Positions 6,795-15,804 of a stretch of 64,000 nt of DNA are shown here, in pieces (within the stretch, counting starts at the first letter, position 1; each line of letters starts with the position of its first letter). Where the stretch lies: contig JAZORR010000013.1 in the NCBI GenBank assembly GCA_045656705.1, positions 1-64,000 on the forward strand, read 5' to 3'. The stretch is from RGIG4576 sp045656705 (lineage in GTDB: Bacteria; Bacteroidota; Bacteroidia; Bacteroidales; Muribaculaceae). The notes under the pieces are model-generated. The model was not told the origin of the DNA. It saw only the letters and a list, made by a program, of their open reading frames with translations, and made no database searches. The translations under genes were made by a program, and so were the position numbers.

Positions 6795-7850
6795 TTATTT
6801 TACGCTGACGCCTAATTGCAGAAGGTCTTCGGCGTGACGGAAGTCGGCTGGTGAACCTATATCTATCCAAATGCCGTTGATAGGGAATTGACGCACCTTA
6901 CCTCCGTCGGCAATGAGGCTTTCGAGGAAGTCGGTAGCATCGTGATATTCTCCACGAGGAATGCGACTGAGCATTTCACGCTTTATCATATAAATGCCAG
7001 CATTGGCGTAATAACTATATGTGGGTTTCTCTTCGAGAGCAGTAACATCGCCCTCGGCATTGCTCACAAGCACTCCAAAAGGCACACTCACCACATAAGG
7101 GGTGACTGCTACCGTGACATCTGCCCCACTTTCTATGTGCGTAAGGTACATTTCTTCAAAGTTGAGAGTGGTGAAGAGGTCGGAATTCATAAGTAGCACT
7201 GTATCGTTTTCGATATCCTCAACGAGTGTGAGCGAACCTATTGTACCAAGACGATAAGGCTCTTTCACACATTTCACCTGCACACCTGCCACAGGAGAGG
7301 CGAAATGCTCTTCGAGTTGCTCGGCAAGGTAATTGGTGGTAACATTTATGCGATTTATGCCATTGCGGGCTAATGCTTCTATATTATAATCGATAATGCA
7401 CTTGCCACCAAGCGTGAGCAGAGGTTTAGGGGTATTGAGCGTGAGCGGACGCAATCGTTCGCCCTTGCCTCCAGCCATAAGCACTGCGTCAATAGGTAGC
7501 AGAGAGTTTTGCACCGAGAAATCATACAATCGCACCATACGACCTTCGGAGTCGAGACGAGGCACAAGAGTAACCTTACCAGCACGCAAACGACGAATCT
7601 CAGCTACATCTACCCTATCACCTCGCAATGCCACGAAATTGCGATGCATCACTTCGGTGACAGGAGTGTCGAGCACAGCACCATTTATGAGACTGCGACG
7701 AATATCGCCATCGGTGAGCGTGCCAAGCACTCGCCCATCGGCATCGGTAACGAAAAGAGTCATAGAGTGACCTCCCGACAGGGCATTTAATCGCTTCAAT
7801 GCGTCTATTATGGAGGCATTAGCGTCTATTATATATTTCTCAAGTTTCAT
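6795..7850 (-). CDS. CBS-domain nucleotidyltransferase (PtmE-like)
   Basis: A 351-aa cytoplasmic protein. Residues ~1-115 form a CBS pair (TLFVTDADGRVLGTLTDGDIRR, then VTEVMHRNF). Residues ~120-345 are an NTP_transferase fold with VLMAGGKGERLRPLTLNTPKPLL as nucleotide-binding signature, MNSDLF as metal-binding Asp, and GIWIDIGSPADF near the end. In Campylobacter the protein of this architecture, PtmE, makes GDP-glucosamine for legionaminic acid; specificity here is inferred, and other sugar-1-phosphates are possible. The ATG at 7850 fits the CBS start better than 7874, which overlaps the upstream permease gene. It follows the ABC exporter genes closely and probably shares their transcript. 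Confidence 0.8.
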   Translation of the reverse strand: MKLEKYIIDANASIIDALKRLNALSGGHSMTLFVTDADGRVLGTLTDGDIRRSLINGAVLDTPVTEVMHRNFVALRGDRVDVAEIRRLRAGKVTLVPRLDSEGRMVRLYDFSVQNSLLPIDAVLMAGGKGERLRPLTLNTPKPLLTLGGKCIIDYNIEALARNGINRINVTTNYLAEQLEEHFASPVAGVQVKCVKEPYRLGTIGSLTLVEDIENDTVLLMNSDLFTTLNFEEMYLTHIESGADVTVAVTPYVVSVPFGVLVSNAEGDVTALEEKPTYSYYANAGIYMIKREMLSRIPRGEYHDATDFLESLIADGGKVRQFPINGIWIDIGSPADFRHAEDLLQLGVSVK

Positions 7851-7861
7851 ATTTTCTTTTA

Positions 7862-9172
7862 TTATTTTATCCAACGGAAAATATCCATAAACGATACTTT
7901 CTTACCATACATCAAGATGCCACGGCGATAGATGCGTCCGGCAAGCCAAACGAAGGTGAATGCTGTGCCATAGAGCAATGCTATGCTGGTGATTAGTTCC
8001 CACACAGGTACTCCGTAAGGGATGCGCACCATCATCACAGTGGGCGAAGTGAATGGAATGTGCGAACACCACACAGCCAATGGTCCATCGGGGTTTTCGA
8101 TGCAAGCCATACCAGCCCAAAGAGCAAACACCTCTATCATAATAACCGGTGTGGTGAATTGTGAGGCATCGCTCGCTTGGTCGACAGCCGAACCAAATGC
8201 AGCGAAAAGCGAACCAAACAACAAGAAACCTCCGATACCATAAAGCAAGAAAGTGATGAGTAACTGACCGAACTTAATACCTGCAATAGCACGCACCAAT
8301 TCTTCCATATCGGCAGAAACAGCACTACCCTGAGCGGCCGACAAGGCATTGATGGTTTCGGTGGCCCCACTCGCTCCGAACATAAGTCCACCAAGTCCGA
8401 AAGCAGAAGATATCACAAACATCATAATGCCCCATATAATGACTTGTGTACATCCCACCAAAGCGACACCTATGATTTTGCCCATCATAAGCTGTATAGG
8501 GCGACAACTGCTCACAATTACTTCCACAATGCGATTGGTCTTTTCCTCAATCACGCTATTCATAATCATAGCACCATACATCAGCACAAAGAAATAGACA
8601 AACATAGCAAATACTATGCCTACCATTTGAGCCATAACGGTGGAACTTGATTCCTCAGCACCTCCGTCGCTCCATCTTATCTCGCTTATGCTCACATCGG
8701 CAGTGCATTCTTTCATCTTATCCTGAATATCGGGTATGCCAAGCGCCTCAATGTTGCGAGCCGTGATAGTCTCGTTGAAAGTGGAGGAGAGATGCGACAC
8801 GAGCGAATGCTGCACAGGTTTTTCGGAAAATACAGAGAGAAATTCTCGCTTGGCAAGATTCTCGGGAAGCACCACAATAGCATACACGCTATCACGCACC
8901 CCTTCGTAATAATTGCGAGGATTTTTCTTGGCAAGACTATCCACGCACACAAACTTAAATTCGTCGGTATCTTTGATAAGGTCGGCCATCTGCGCACCTT
9001 CGTCTATCACCACCACAGTTTTCTGTTCGCCATCGTTAAGTCCCATCAAAAGCATAGGAGCTACCATCACGAGCACACAAATCAAAGGCAGCAGCAAAGT
9101 CATCACAAGAAACGACTTACGCGCTACGATATTGAGATATTCTCTGCGAATTATAATCAGTAACTTATTCAT
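7862..9172 (-). CDS. ABC-2 type transporter permease (NatB-like)
   Basis: A 436-aa inner-membrane protein. One N-terminal membrane helix (about residues 20-45) is followed by a ~130-residue extracytoplasmic domain, then five or so helices from about residue 180 (MVGIVFAMFVYFFVLMYGAMIMNSV) to ~410. NSVIEEKTNRIVEVIVSSCRP is the conserved cytoplasmic motif of NatB/YhaP-type exporters. The ATPase partner lies 12 nt upstream. Substrate is unknown; the family exports Na+ or drugs in other bacteria. Confidence 0.88.
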   Translation of the reverse strand: MNKLLIIIRREYLNIVARKSFLVMTLLLPLICVLVMVAPMLLMGLNDGEQKTVVVIDEGAQMADLIKDTDEFKFVCVDSLAKKNPRNYYEGVRDSVYAIVVLPENLAKREFLSVFSEKPVQHSLVSHLSSTFNETITARNIEALGIPDIQDKMKECTADVSISEIRWSDGGAEESSSTVMAQMVGIVFAMFVYFFVLMYGAMIMNSVIEEKTNRIVEVIVSSCRPIQLMMGKIIGVALVGCTQVIIWGIMMFVISSAFGLGGLMFGASGATETINALSAAQGSAVSADMEELVRAIAGIKFGQLLITFLLYGIGGFLLFGSLFAAFGSAVDQASDASQFTTPVIMIEVFALWAGMACIENPDGPLAVWCSHIPFTSPTVMMVRIPYGVPVWELITSIALLYGTAFTFVWLAGRIYRRGILMYGKKVSFMDIFRWIK

Positions 9173-9184
9173 CTTTTTCTCCGT

Positions 9185-10102
9185 TTAGATTTTATCTTTG
9201 CCATTTACAGCCTCAATAAACACTTCGTGCATACTTGGCAATATTTCGTGGAAACCAGTGAGTTCATACTTATCGTTGAGGCAAGCAATCACATCTTTCA
9301 CATTCACGCCCTCTCGCAGACGAATATAAGTGGAATCATCGCCCGGACGATGCACTTCATCAGGCTCGAGAGTGAACATTCCCATCTCGGGAAGCACTAT
9401 GCCATCACGCACATTCACAGCATAGATGTGCTTTTTAAAGCGTTGACGCACGGTGTTCACATCACCTTCGAGCACCACTCGCGAATTATTGATGAGCGTG
9501 ATTTTCTCGCACACTTCCTCCACCGAACCCATATTGTGGGTGGAAAAGAGAATTGTAGCTCCTTCCTCGCGCAAACGCAAAATCTCACGCTTGAGAATTT
9601 CGGCATTCACTGGATCGAAGCCCGAAAATGGTTCGTCGAAAATCAACAGTTTAGGACGATGAATCACAGTGGCAATAAACTGCACCTTTTGTGCCATGCC
9701 TTTAGATAAAGCCTCAACTTTCTTATCGCGCCACTGGGTGAGGTCGAAACGCTCGAGCCACTTATTCATCTGGACTTGGATGTCTTTGCGTGCCATGCCC
9801 TTGAGTTGAGCAAGATAGGTGATTTGGTCGGAAACTTTCATTTTCTTGTAAAGTCCGCGTTCTTCGGGAAGATAGCCCATATTATGCACATCAGAGGCCT
9901 TCAATGGCTCACCATTAAGCCATATTTCGCCACTATCGGGATGCGTGATTTGATTGATGATGCGAATGAGCGATGTTTTTCCAGCACCATTAGGACCAAG
10001 CAGGCCATAGATACAGCCCTCAGGCACCGACACACTCACATGGTCGAGTGCGCGATGCTTGTCGTAGTCCTTTACTATATCTTTTATCTCAATGTAATTC
10101 AT
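9185..10102 (-). CDS. ABC transporter ATP-binding protein (NatA-like)
   Basis: A 305-aa ATPase that powers the permease encoded next to it. Walker A is GPNGAGKT at residues 36-43, the signature LSKGMAQK lies near 128-135, Walker B LLIFDEP near 152-158, and the switch histidine follows in LFSTHNM. A C-terminal ~80-residue extension (from about 220) is typical of NatA/YhaQ-like exporters. A consensus promoter 20 nt upstream of its ATG makes it the first gene of an ATPase-permease-nucleotidyltransferase operon. Confidence 0.93.
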   Translation of the reverse strand: MNYIEIKDIVKDYDKHRALDHVSVSVPEGCIYGLLGPNGAGKTSLIRIINQITHPDSGEIWLNGEPLKASDVHNMGYLPEERGLYKKMKVSDQITYLAQLKGMARKDIQVQMNKWLERFDLTQWRDKKVEALSKGMAQKVQFIATVIHRPKLLIFDEPFSGFDPVNAEILKREILRLREEGATILFSTHNMGSVEEVCEKITLINNSRVVLEGDVNTVRQRFKKHIYAVNVRDGIVLPEMGMFTLEPDEVHRPGDDSTYIRLREGVNVKDVIACLNDKYELTGFHEILPSMHEVFIEAVNGKDKI

Positions 10103-10121
10103 AAATATCGTGTTAACATCA

Positions 10122-10153
10122 CAAATTTACACCATTTACACCATATGTGCAAA
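10122..10153 (-). promoter_or_regulatory. Promoter of the ABC exporter operon
   Basis: On the minus strand TTTG (10153-10150), a 20-nt spacer and TAAATTTG (10129-10122) match the consensus. The -33 element overlaps the T-run of the terminator that ends the upstream lipoprotein gene, so the two units are packed with no spare sequence. Confidence 0.78.
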
Positions 10154-10187
10154 AAAGCGAGGAGATTTGCATTAAAACCTCCTCGCT
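10150..10187 (-). terminator. Terminator after the DUF5689-type lipoprotein gene
   Basis: A 9-bp stem (10156-10164 with 10179-10187) followed by six T on the minus strand. Confidence 0.85.
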
Positions 10188-10227
10188 ATGTAACCAAAAT
10201 CTGAGCCTAATCGGCTATATCGTCAGA

Positions 10228-12828
10228 TTATTGAACAAATTCGTATTCTTTTACACTCTTGAAACCTTGAGAACCAAAGTATTTTTCAATGCTACCATTA
10301 AGTTTTACTTTCTTACCAAGATTAGTAGGATTATCTACAAGATTCAAACCTGTGCGTACTGCACCAGCAGGCAATTGTACAGGGATACATTCGCTCACCG
10401 ATGTAGCATTAGGATTGTCGGAAATAAGAATATTAGTATTTGTAGAAGTAGCAGAGCCAAACACTGCATTTGTGCTCAAAGTCATACCGTCTACACTACC
10501 CACGATGTAGCCCACTACCCAAGCAGCCTTTTGAGCACCTTCGGTATAGTTAGCCTTAGCTGCAGCTACAGAATAAGGTTCTTCCTTAGAGCCAGCACCT
10601 GTAGTAGGTTGGTCAGTGCCAGGTTGGTTACCAGTACCAGGGTTGCTTGAAGCATCACCAAACTTCACATCATCCACACACCAAGTAGCATAGTTAGCAT
10701 CCTTAGTAGCATAGAAACGGAAACCTACATACACAACATCGCCATAAGAGCTTAGATCCAAATCGCCAGAGTTTACCCAATCAGAGTAACCACTTGCAGG
10801 AGCTTCGGCGATAGCAGGGTTGAGTTGAGTCTTAGTCGCAGTAGCAGGATCGTTGGTAGTCATCACATAAACTTCGAAGCGAGAAGTAGTGTTGCCATAA
10901 CCATTGACTTGAGTGCGGAAAAAAAGAGCCTTGTTAGCCGCATCTTTCACATTCAAAGCAGGAGTAATCAACCAACTATCGAATGGAGGCACACCGCTAC
11001 CATCAGAAGAGTAACCTGTCATAGAAGCATAACCATTGCCACTATAAGACTTGTAGAACCATTCTTGAGGGCCGTAAGAAGTAGAACCTGAAACCACCTT
11101 CTTAGTCCAGTTTGAAGGAATAGAAGTGTCGAAACCTTCGTTCAAAGCAGTTACAGGGTCGCCAGTGACAGGAGTGTCGTTGCCACCTGATGAAGCACCA
11201 CCTTCGATTTCGTAAGCAGTTACAGTCTTGAAACCAGCCACACCGAAGTATTTTTCGATGCTACCGTTAAGTTTCACCTTCTTACCAAGGTTGCCTGGAT
11301 TATTAACCAAGTTGAGAGCATCACGCACTGCACCAGCAGGCAATTGCACAGGGATACATTCGTTTACGCTTGTAGCAGCAGGATTATCGGAAATAAGAAT
11401 ATTAGTATTTGTAGCAGTAGCAGCGCTGAAAACAGCGTTATCTGTGATAGACTTACCATCTACACCACCCACGATGTAACCTTCAACCCAAGCAGCCTTT
11501 TGCGAACCTTCGACATAAGCATTCTTAGCAGCAGTCACTGAATAAGGAGCGTCCTTAGTACCAGCACCAGTAGCACTGCCACCACCATTGCTCAAACCTT
11601 CAAGAGTAAAGTCGTTCTTATCGCCAGAAGTAACCACACCTTGGTGACCAAGTACAGCCTTGAAAGCAGACGCCTTCACCATAAGACTCTTACCAAGCAC
11701 TTCGTTATCTTTCAAGTTGGCCACTTCACGCAAGTAGCTTCCGTCGGCAAGTTCGATCACCACGCAGTTAGCGATATCCTTAGTGTCGGCAGCAGCACCC
11801 AACACGATAGTATTAGCCATAGCAGCAGGATATTCCCATTGGATATCGTCGTTGCTTGCAACAGCCGATACACCAGGCTTCACAGCACCTACAATGTAAC
11901 CCGACAACCATCCAGTCTTGCCAGTACCTTGAAGAGCTGCCACATCTTCCATAGTGTAAGGATTTACAGCAGTACCCTTACCATCTTTGCTGAAACCAAT
12001 GCAATCGTTGGCATCGCGAAGGAGCAATTGCCAAGCAGTACCGTAATAGCTAAGGATACCCACAACCGAACCAGTACCTACAGGAAGAATTTCGCTACGG
12101 AAATCGGCATAGTTGCTATTACGCACGATGATAGAATTGCCATTCATATCTTGAAGAGTGCGATTGGTATTAGCATCATTAGTGGCAAAAGTAGCACGAC
12201 CATCGGCTTCGGTGAAAGTTACGTCATCAAGACGAACAAGTTGGCTTTGCCAAGTGCAAAGACCAGAAGGATCGGATGGAAGTGAGCCAAGTGATACACT
12301 CAAAGTATCGATTTCAGCCACGCGAGGGAAACCATTTAGTTCGGCATGCGCTTGGAAAAGTTCGAGAGCCATGAAAGTAGCTTCCCAAGCATTGCCTTGA
12401 GCATACCATTCAGGGTAACCAAGTTGTTGCAAGCCGTTGTACTTACCAATGTACATACCAGTAGCATTGATTACGATTTCTTGACCAATGCGGTAAGAAG
12501 TGTAAAGGCTATTTTGGTTGATAGAAAGAGCAAGAGCAGCAGTTTCGTCTTGGATAACAAGACTCTTGTAGATATTACCCGATTCGTCGCTACTTACTAC
12601 ACGGCCCTTGATAATGATGTCTTCGCCATTTTCTTTTACACCGATAGTATCGATGTAGTTGCGAGCATCATTCCAATATTTATATTTCAAATCGTAGATA
12701 GTGGTGTTCACCATATCGGCATATTGTGCCTTAGGCTCACGAACAGGCGGACGATCAAACTCATCGGCACAACTCACCATCGCTAATGCTGCAACCAGCA
12801 TCAAAAGATATGATTTAAATTGTCTCAT
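10228..12828 (-). CDS. Modular surface lipoprotein (DUF5689, choice-of-anchor J, two DUF6359-like repeats)
   Basis: An 866-aa lipoprotein: signal peptide with lipobox MVSCA, then an N-terminal OB-fold-like DUF5689 region (residues ~30-280, with IIIKGRVVSSDESGNIYKSLVIQDETAAL). Three related OB-like modules follow, each opening with a 'gYIVG.v.g' strand (about 308, 449 and 770). The second (~425-548) and third (~745-866) are near duplicates at protein and DNA level and are separated by a choice-of-anchor J jelly-roll (~565-730, with DSWLITPAL and WCVDDVKFG). Linkers are Gly/Thr-rich. It lies 33 nt downstream of a TonB-dependent receptor gene and probably acts as that receptor's surface partner. 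No catalytic motif seen; a nuclease-like role seen in some OB-fold neighbours is not supported. Confidence 0.8.
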   Translation of the reverse strand: MRQFKSYLLMLVAALAMVSCADEFDRPPVREPKAQYADMVNTTIYDLKYKYWNDARNYIDTIGVKENGEDIIIKGRVVSSDESGNIYKSLVIQDETAALALSINQNSLYTSYRIGQEIVINATGMYIGKYNGLQQLGYPEWYAQGNAWEATFMALELFQAHAELNGFPRVAEIDTLSVSLGSLPSDPSGLCTWQSQLVRLDDVTFTEADGRATFATNDANTNRTLQDMNGNSIIVRNSNYADFRSEILPVGTGSVVGILSYYGTAWQLLLRDANDCIGFSKDGKGTAVNPYTMEDVAALQGTGKTGWLSGYIVGAVKPGVSAVASNDDIQWEYPAAMANTIVLGAAADTKDIANCVVIELADGSYLREVANLKDNEVLGKSLMVKASAFKAVLGHQGVVTSGDKNDFTLEGLSNGGGSATGAGTKDAPYSVTAAKNAYVEGSQKAAWVEGYIVGGVDGKSITDNAVFSAATATNTNILISDNPAATSVNECIPVQLPAGAVRDALNLVNNPGNLGKKVKLNGSIEKYFGVAGFKTVTAYEIEGGASSGGNDTPVTGDPVTALNEGFDTSIPSNWTKKVVSGSTSYGPQEWFYKSYSGNGYASMTGYSSDGSGVPPFDSWLITPALNVKDAANKALFFRTQVNGYGNTTSRFEVYVMTTNDPATATKTQLNPAIAEAPASGYSDWVNSGDLDLSSYGDVVYVGFRFYATKDANYATWCVDDVKFGDASSNPGTGNQPGTDQPTTGAGSKEEPYSVAAAKANYTEGAQKAAWVVGYIVGSVDGMTLSTNAVFGSATSTNTNILISDNPNATSVSECIPVQLPAGAVRTGLNLVDNPTNLGKKVKLNGSIEKYFGSQGFKSVKEYEFVQ

Positions 12829-12861
12829 TTTCTTTATATTTTATTGTTTTTATTATCTGAT

Positions 12862-15615
12862 TTAGAATTTAATACCCATATTCAAGAATACTTTCACACC
12901 TTGAGCATAGAAGTATTTATTAGGATAACGAGTTGTAGTATTCAAGTAATCCTTGGTATTGATACGGCATTGTTGGAAACCTGAAGTTTGGATATCACGA
13001 TTGTTGAGCAAGTTGGTCACATTCAAGTTGATGTTCAACGATGACGAACGGCTCAAGTAGATGAGTTTACCAATACTTGCATTCATCACAAAGGCATCTT
13101 TGAGCTTATCTTGCTTAGTGAAGTCGGTAATCCATGCTTCGTATTCTTCAAGAGAGTTGAAGTTTGACACAATGTCGGAACGCTCTTCGTGACGGTTAGG
13201 AGCAAGCGAGATGTAACTGTCGCCCATATAAGTACCGTTCAATTCAAAGAACCAGTTGCCTGGAGCACGATAGTTTAGTGTCAAGCTCAAACAAGTTTGA
13301 GGAGTTCCCGAAACATAGTAATTTTTCAAATATACGATTTGGGTAGTATCAGGAGACATACCATTTTCGTAGCTACGAGTACCCATAGGACGGTTCTTGT
13401 ATTGATACTTAGAGAAAGTACCAGCAAGTGATACCGATAACGAAGGAGTGATAGTAGCTTCTACACCCACTTCCACACCACGATATGACTTACGCACATT
13501 GGTAAGCGCATAGTTCATAAATGTTTGGAATTCGTCGTCGTAGAACGAAAGACGCTCAGTAGAATTGAATTGCTCAGTCCAGAAAGCAGTGATAGCACCC
13601 TTAAGCGCGCGATAGTTGAATACATAAGAGATGTCGCCCGAAAGCAAGCGTTCGCTGCTCAAGCCAGCCACTACACCGTCGCGAATACGAGGAGATACAT
13701 AAGCACGGTCGCTAAGAGGAGCTTTAGTGCCATAATATCCGTGAGCTACGAAACGATTGCGACCATCAAGCTTGTAGGTAGCACCCACTTTCACACCAGC
13801 ATCGTCGAAAGTGTGAAGTTCGCCCTTTCCGTAAGAATTTTCAGGAGCACGACCATTCTTCATATTACCTATGCGTTGGAATTGAGTGTAGCTCAAGTTC
13901 AAGCCATAGTTGATATCCCACTTAGGAAGGTTAATTACATTTTGAATCCACGCATTAGCTCTGATAGAATTCACGTTGTAGTCGTAACCAAATCTGTCAC
14001 CTACGCCCACCTTGCGATTAGGATTGTTCAAATCGTTTTGAAGGATAGTAGGATTATCTGGGTAATCGCGTTCTGAATATTGGTCGATATCAAGCCAATA
14101 ATCGCCACCAAGAAGGTCCTTGATAGTCTTATAGTAAGATGCTTCAGAGTAATTCACACCCAAACCGGCTTGAAGAGTCATGTGGTCGTTCAAGCGAGCA
14201 TTAAGAGTAGAATTGAGTTGGTAATTAATTTGATTGCTGTGACGATTTTCGAGGATATAAGTAGCACTTGGTTGGCCACCAAATTCTTTAGCCAAGTAAT
14301 TGGTGTAGTAAAGGTTGTCCCAATTGATTTGGCGTTGGCTTTCGTCGTTGGTCCACTTTTCTACATAAAGAGCATATTCTTCAGGGTGCTCAGAGTAGTA
14401 AGAAGGAAGATAACGGTAGTAATCTGGACGAGGGTCGGAAGCATTACACCAGTTTAGAGCCGAAGAAGCATAGTTTGAAGAACGGAAACCGAAACCAGTG
14501 TTGAGTGTAGTGCCATCAGTTGGCTTCCAAATCCAGTTGATAATAGCAGTAGGGTCGAAAGCTTCTACCACCTTGGCATTACGCTTCTTGCCATCTTGCC
14601 AACCCCAATTAGGATTGTAAAGGTTGTCGCCAGCAAGGTCGTAGGCCTCTTGAGCTACAGCCGAAGAATTGGTACGCTTGGTAGGAGCACCAAAAGTAAC
14701 AAAGGATAGACTGTGTTGCTTATTGAAGACCTTTTGTGCAGAAAGGAAATAACCCCAAGAATTGTAGAACGAACCAGGAATCACACCCTCATCGGCATAT
14801 CTACCGATAGCAGAAAGAGTGACAGCCCAACCGTTTTTCATCAAACCTGTGCTATAAGTAGCCATAGCACGAAGCTTGTAATTTGAATTGGTGTAAGCTA
14901 CGCTACCATTGAATCCTGGAGCATAATCTTCGGCAAAAACCGAGATATTAGTGCTACCACCTATTTGACCAAAGCCGAAACCAGTGGCATCAAGACCAAC
15001 ATTCACATCTTTACGCTTGAAAGCAGTGTTCATACCCCCAGTCATAGAGTAATTAAAACGGCCACGAGTAGCGTCGTTGAAGTTTACACCATTGATATAG
15101 GTGTCGGAATACTCAGAGTCGTAACCACGAAGACGGAAACGCATAATGCTGAAGTCGTAGCTTGCAGCATTGTAATACACGTTGTCGCTTGCACCCGAAA
15201 GAGTAGAGATGGCTTGTGCAGCACCTTCTTCGTCTTCGAGTTCGGCCTCGTTGATTGTAAACTCTTCGTCGCTAAAGTAGTCACTACCATCTGTTACCTT
15301 TTCAGGCTCGAGATTGATGGTTCCTTGATTTTTGATGAAACCAGCAGCGATAGTTACATTTTGCGACCAATCTTTAAAGCCATAAGCCACAATCGACAAT
15401 TTGTCGTTGCCCGCTTTGGCATTAGCGATACGGAAACTACCATCGAAGGAAGTAGTCACCGTAATGTTTTGATTGTCAATCGTTACAATAGCACCTTGCA
15501 CAGGCTCGTTGGTACTTTTGTCGAGTACCACACCAGCAAGCCCAGTATTTTGGGCAATCGCAGGCAAAGCGATAAATAACGAAAGAAGCAAAAACAATTT
15601 GATTCTCATAAGCAT
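12862..15615 (-). CDS. TonB-dependent receptor with carboxypeptidase-regulatory-like N-terminus
   Basis: A 917-aa outer-membrane receptor. Signal peptide ends near ALPAIAQ; residues ~25-110 form a CarboxypepD_reg-like beta-sandwich (GLAGVVLDKSTNEPVQGAIVTID). A plug-like region (about 130-260: YDFSIMRFRLRGYDSEYSDTYINGVNFND) precedes a long barrel ending in Phe (FLNMGIKF). Start may be 15615 or the ATG two codons later. It is shorter than SusC proteins and lacks a SusD neighbour, so it is better viewed as a TonB receptor paired with the DUF5689-type lipoprotein. The upstream region carries TAACTTTG (15662-15655). Substrate unknown. Confidence 0.88.
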   Translation of the reverse strand: MLMRIKLFLLLSLFIALPAIAQNTGLAGVVLDKSTNEPVQGAIVTIDNQNITVTTSFDGSFRIANAKAGNDKLSIVAYGFKDWSQNVTIAAGFIKNQGTINLEPEKVTDGSDYFSDEEFTINEAELEDEEGAAQAISTLSGASDNVYYNAASYDFSIMRFRLRGYDSEYSDTYINGVNFNDATRGRFNYSMTGGMNTAFKRKDVNVGLDATGFGFGQIGGSTNISVFAEDYAPGFNGSVAYTNSNYKLRAMATYSTGLMKNGWAVTLSAIGRYADEGVIPGSFYNSWGYFLSAQKVFNKQHSLSFVTFGAPTKRTNSSAVAQEAYDLAGDNLYNPNWGWQDGKKRNAKVVEAFDPTAIINWIWKPTDGTTLNTGFGFRSSNYASSALNWCNASDPRPDYYRYLPSYYSEHPEEYALYVEKWTNDESQRQINWDNLYYTNYLAKEFGGQPSATYILENRHSNQINYQLNSTLNARLNDHMTLQAGLGVNYSEASYYKTIKDLLGGDYWLDIDQYSERDYPDNPTILQNDLNNPNRKVGVGDRFGYDYNVNSIRANAWIQNVINLPKWDINYGLNLSYTQFQRIGNMKNGRAPENSYGKGELHTFDDAGVKVGATYKLDGRNRFVAHGYYGTKAPLSDRAYVSPRIRDGVVAGLSSERLLSGDISYVFNYRALKGAITAFWTEQFNSTERLSFYDDEFQTFMNYALTNVRKSYRGVEVGVEATITPSLSVSLAGTFSKYQYKNRPMGTRSYENGMSPDTTQIVYLKNYYVSGTPQTCLSLTLNYRAPGNWFFELNGTYMGDSYISLAPNRHEERSDIVSNFNSLEEYEAWITDFTKQDKLKDAFVMNASIGKLIYLSRSSSLNINLNVTNLLNNRDIQTSGFQQCRINTKDYLNTTTRYPNKYFYAQGVKVFLNMGIKF

Positions 15616-15654
15616 ATAATTAATAATTTATTTTCTACAAAAGCATTTAGATAG

Positions 15655-15662
15655 CAAAGTTA
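15655..15662 (-). promoter_or_regulatory. Possible -7 box for the TonB receptor operon
   Basis: TAACTTTG on the minus strand, 40 nt upstream of the start codon. The nearest TTTG upstream is only 12 nt away, so the -33 element is not consensus. Confidence 0.45.
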
Positions 15663-15733
15663 ATACATTATTTTCAAAATTGTTTCCTTAAAAAGGATAA
15701 TGTGCAAAGTTTTTTCAGTGTAGAGCGAGGAAA

Positions 15734-15760
15734 TGGGGACGCACGACCCGTGCGTCCCCA
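15734..15760. repeat. Dispersed palindrome, second copy (12-bp stem)
   Basis: TGGGGACGCACG (15734-15745), loop ACC, then CGTGCGTCCCCA (15749-15760). The inner 9 bp of the stem are identical to 6756-6776 and only the middle loop base differs (C here, G there). The copies lie in unrelated gaps. There is no T-run in the direction of the upstream gene. Confidence 0.8.
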
Positions 15761-15804
15761 TAATTTATTTTTTAATCAAGATTATTGATTGTGGAGGGAG
15801 ATTC

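Noticed and set aside
10228..12828. Secreted nuclease role for the OB-fold lipoprotein
   Set aside because: No nuclease motif is present; OB-like and jelly-roll modules only.
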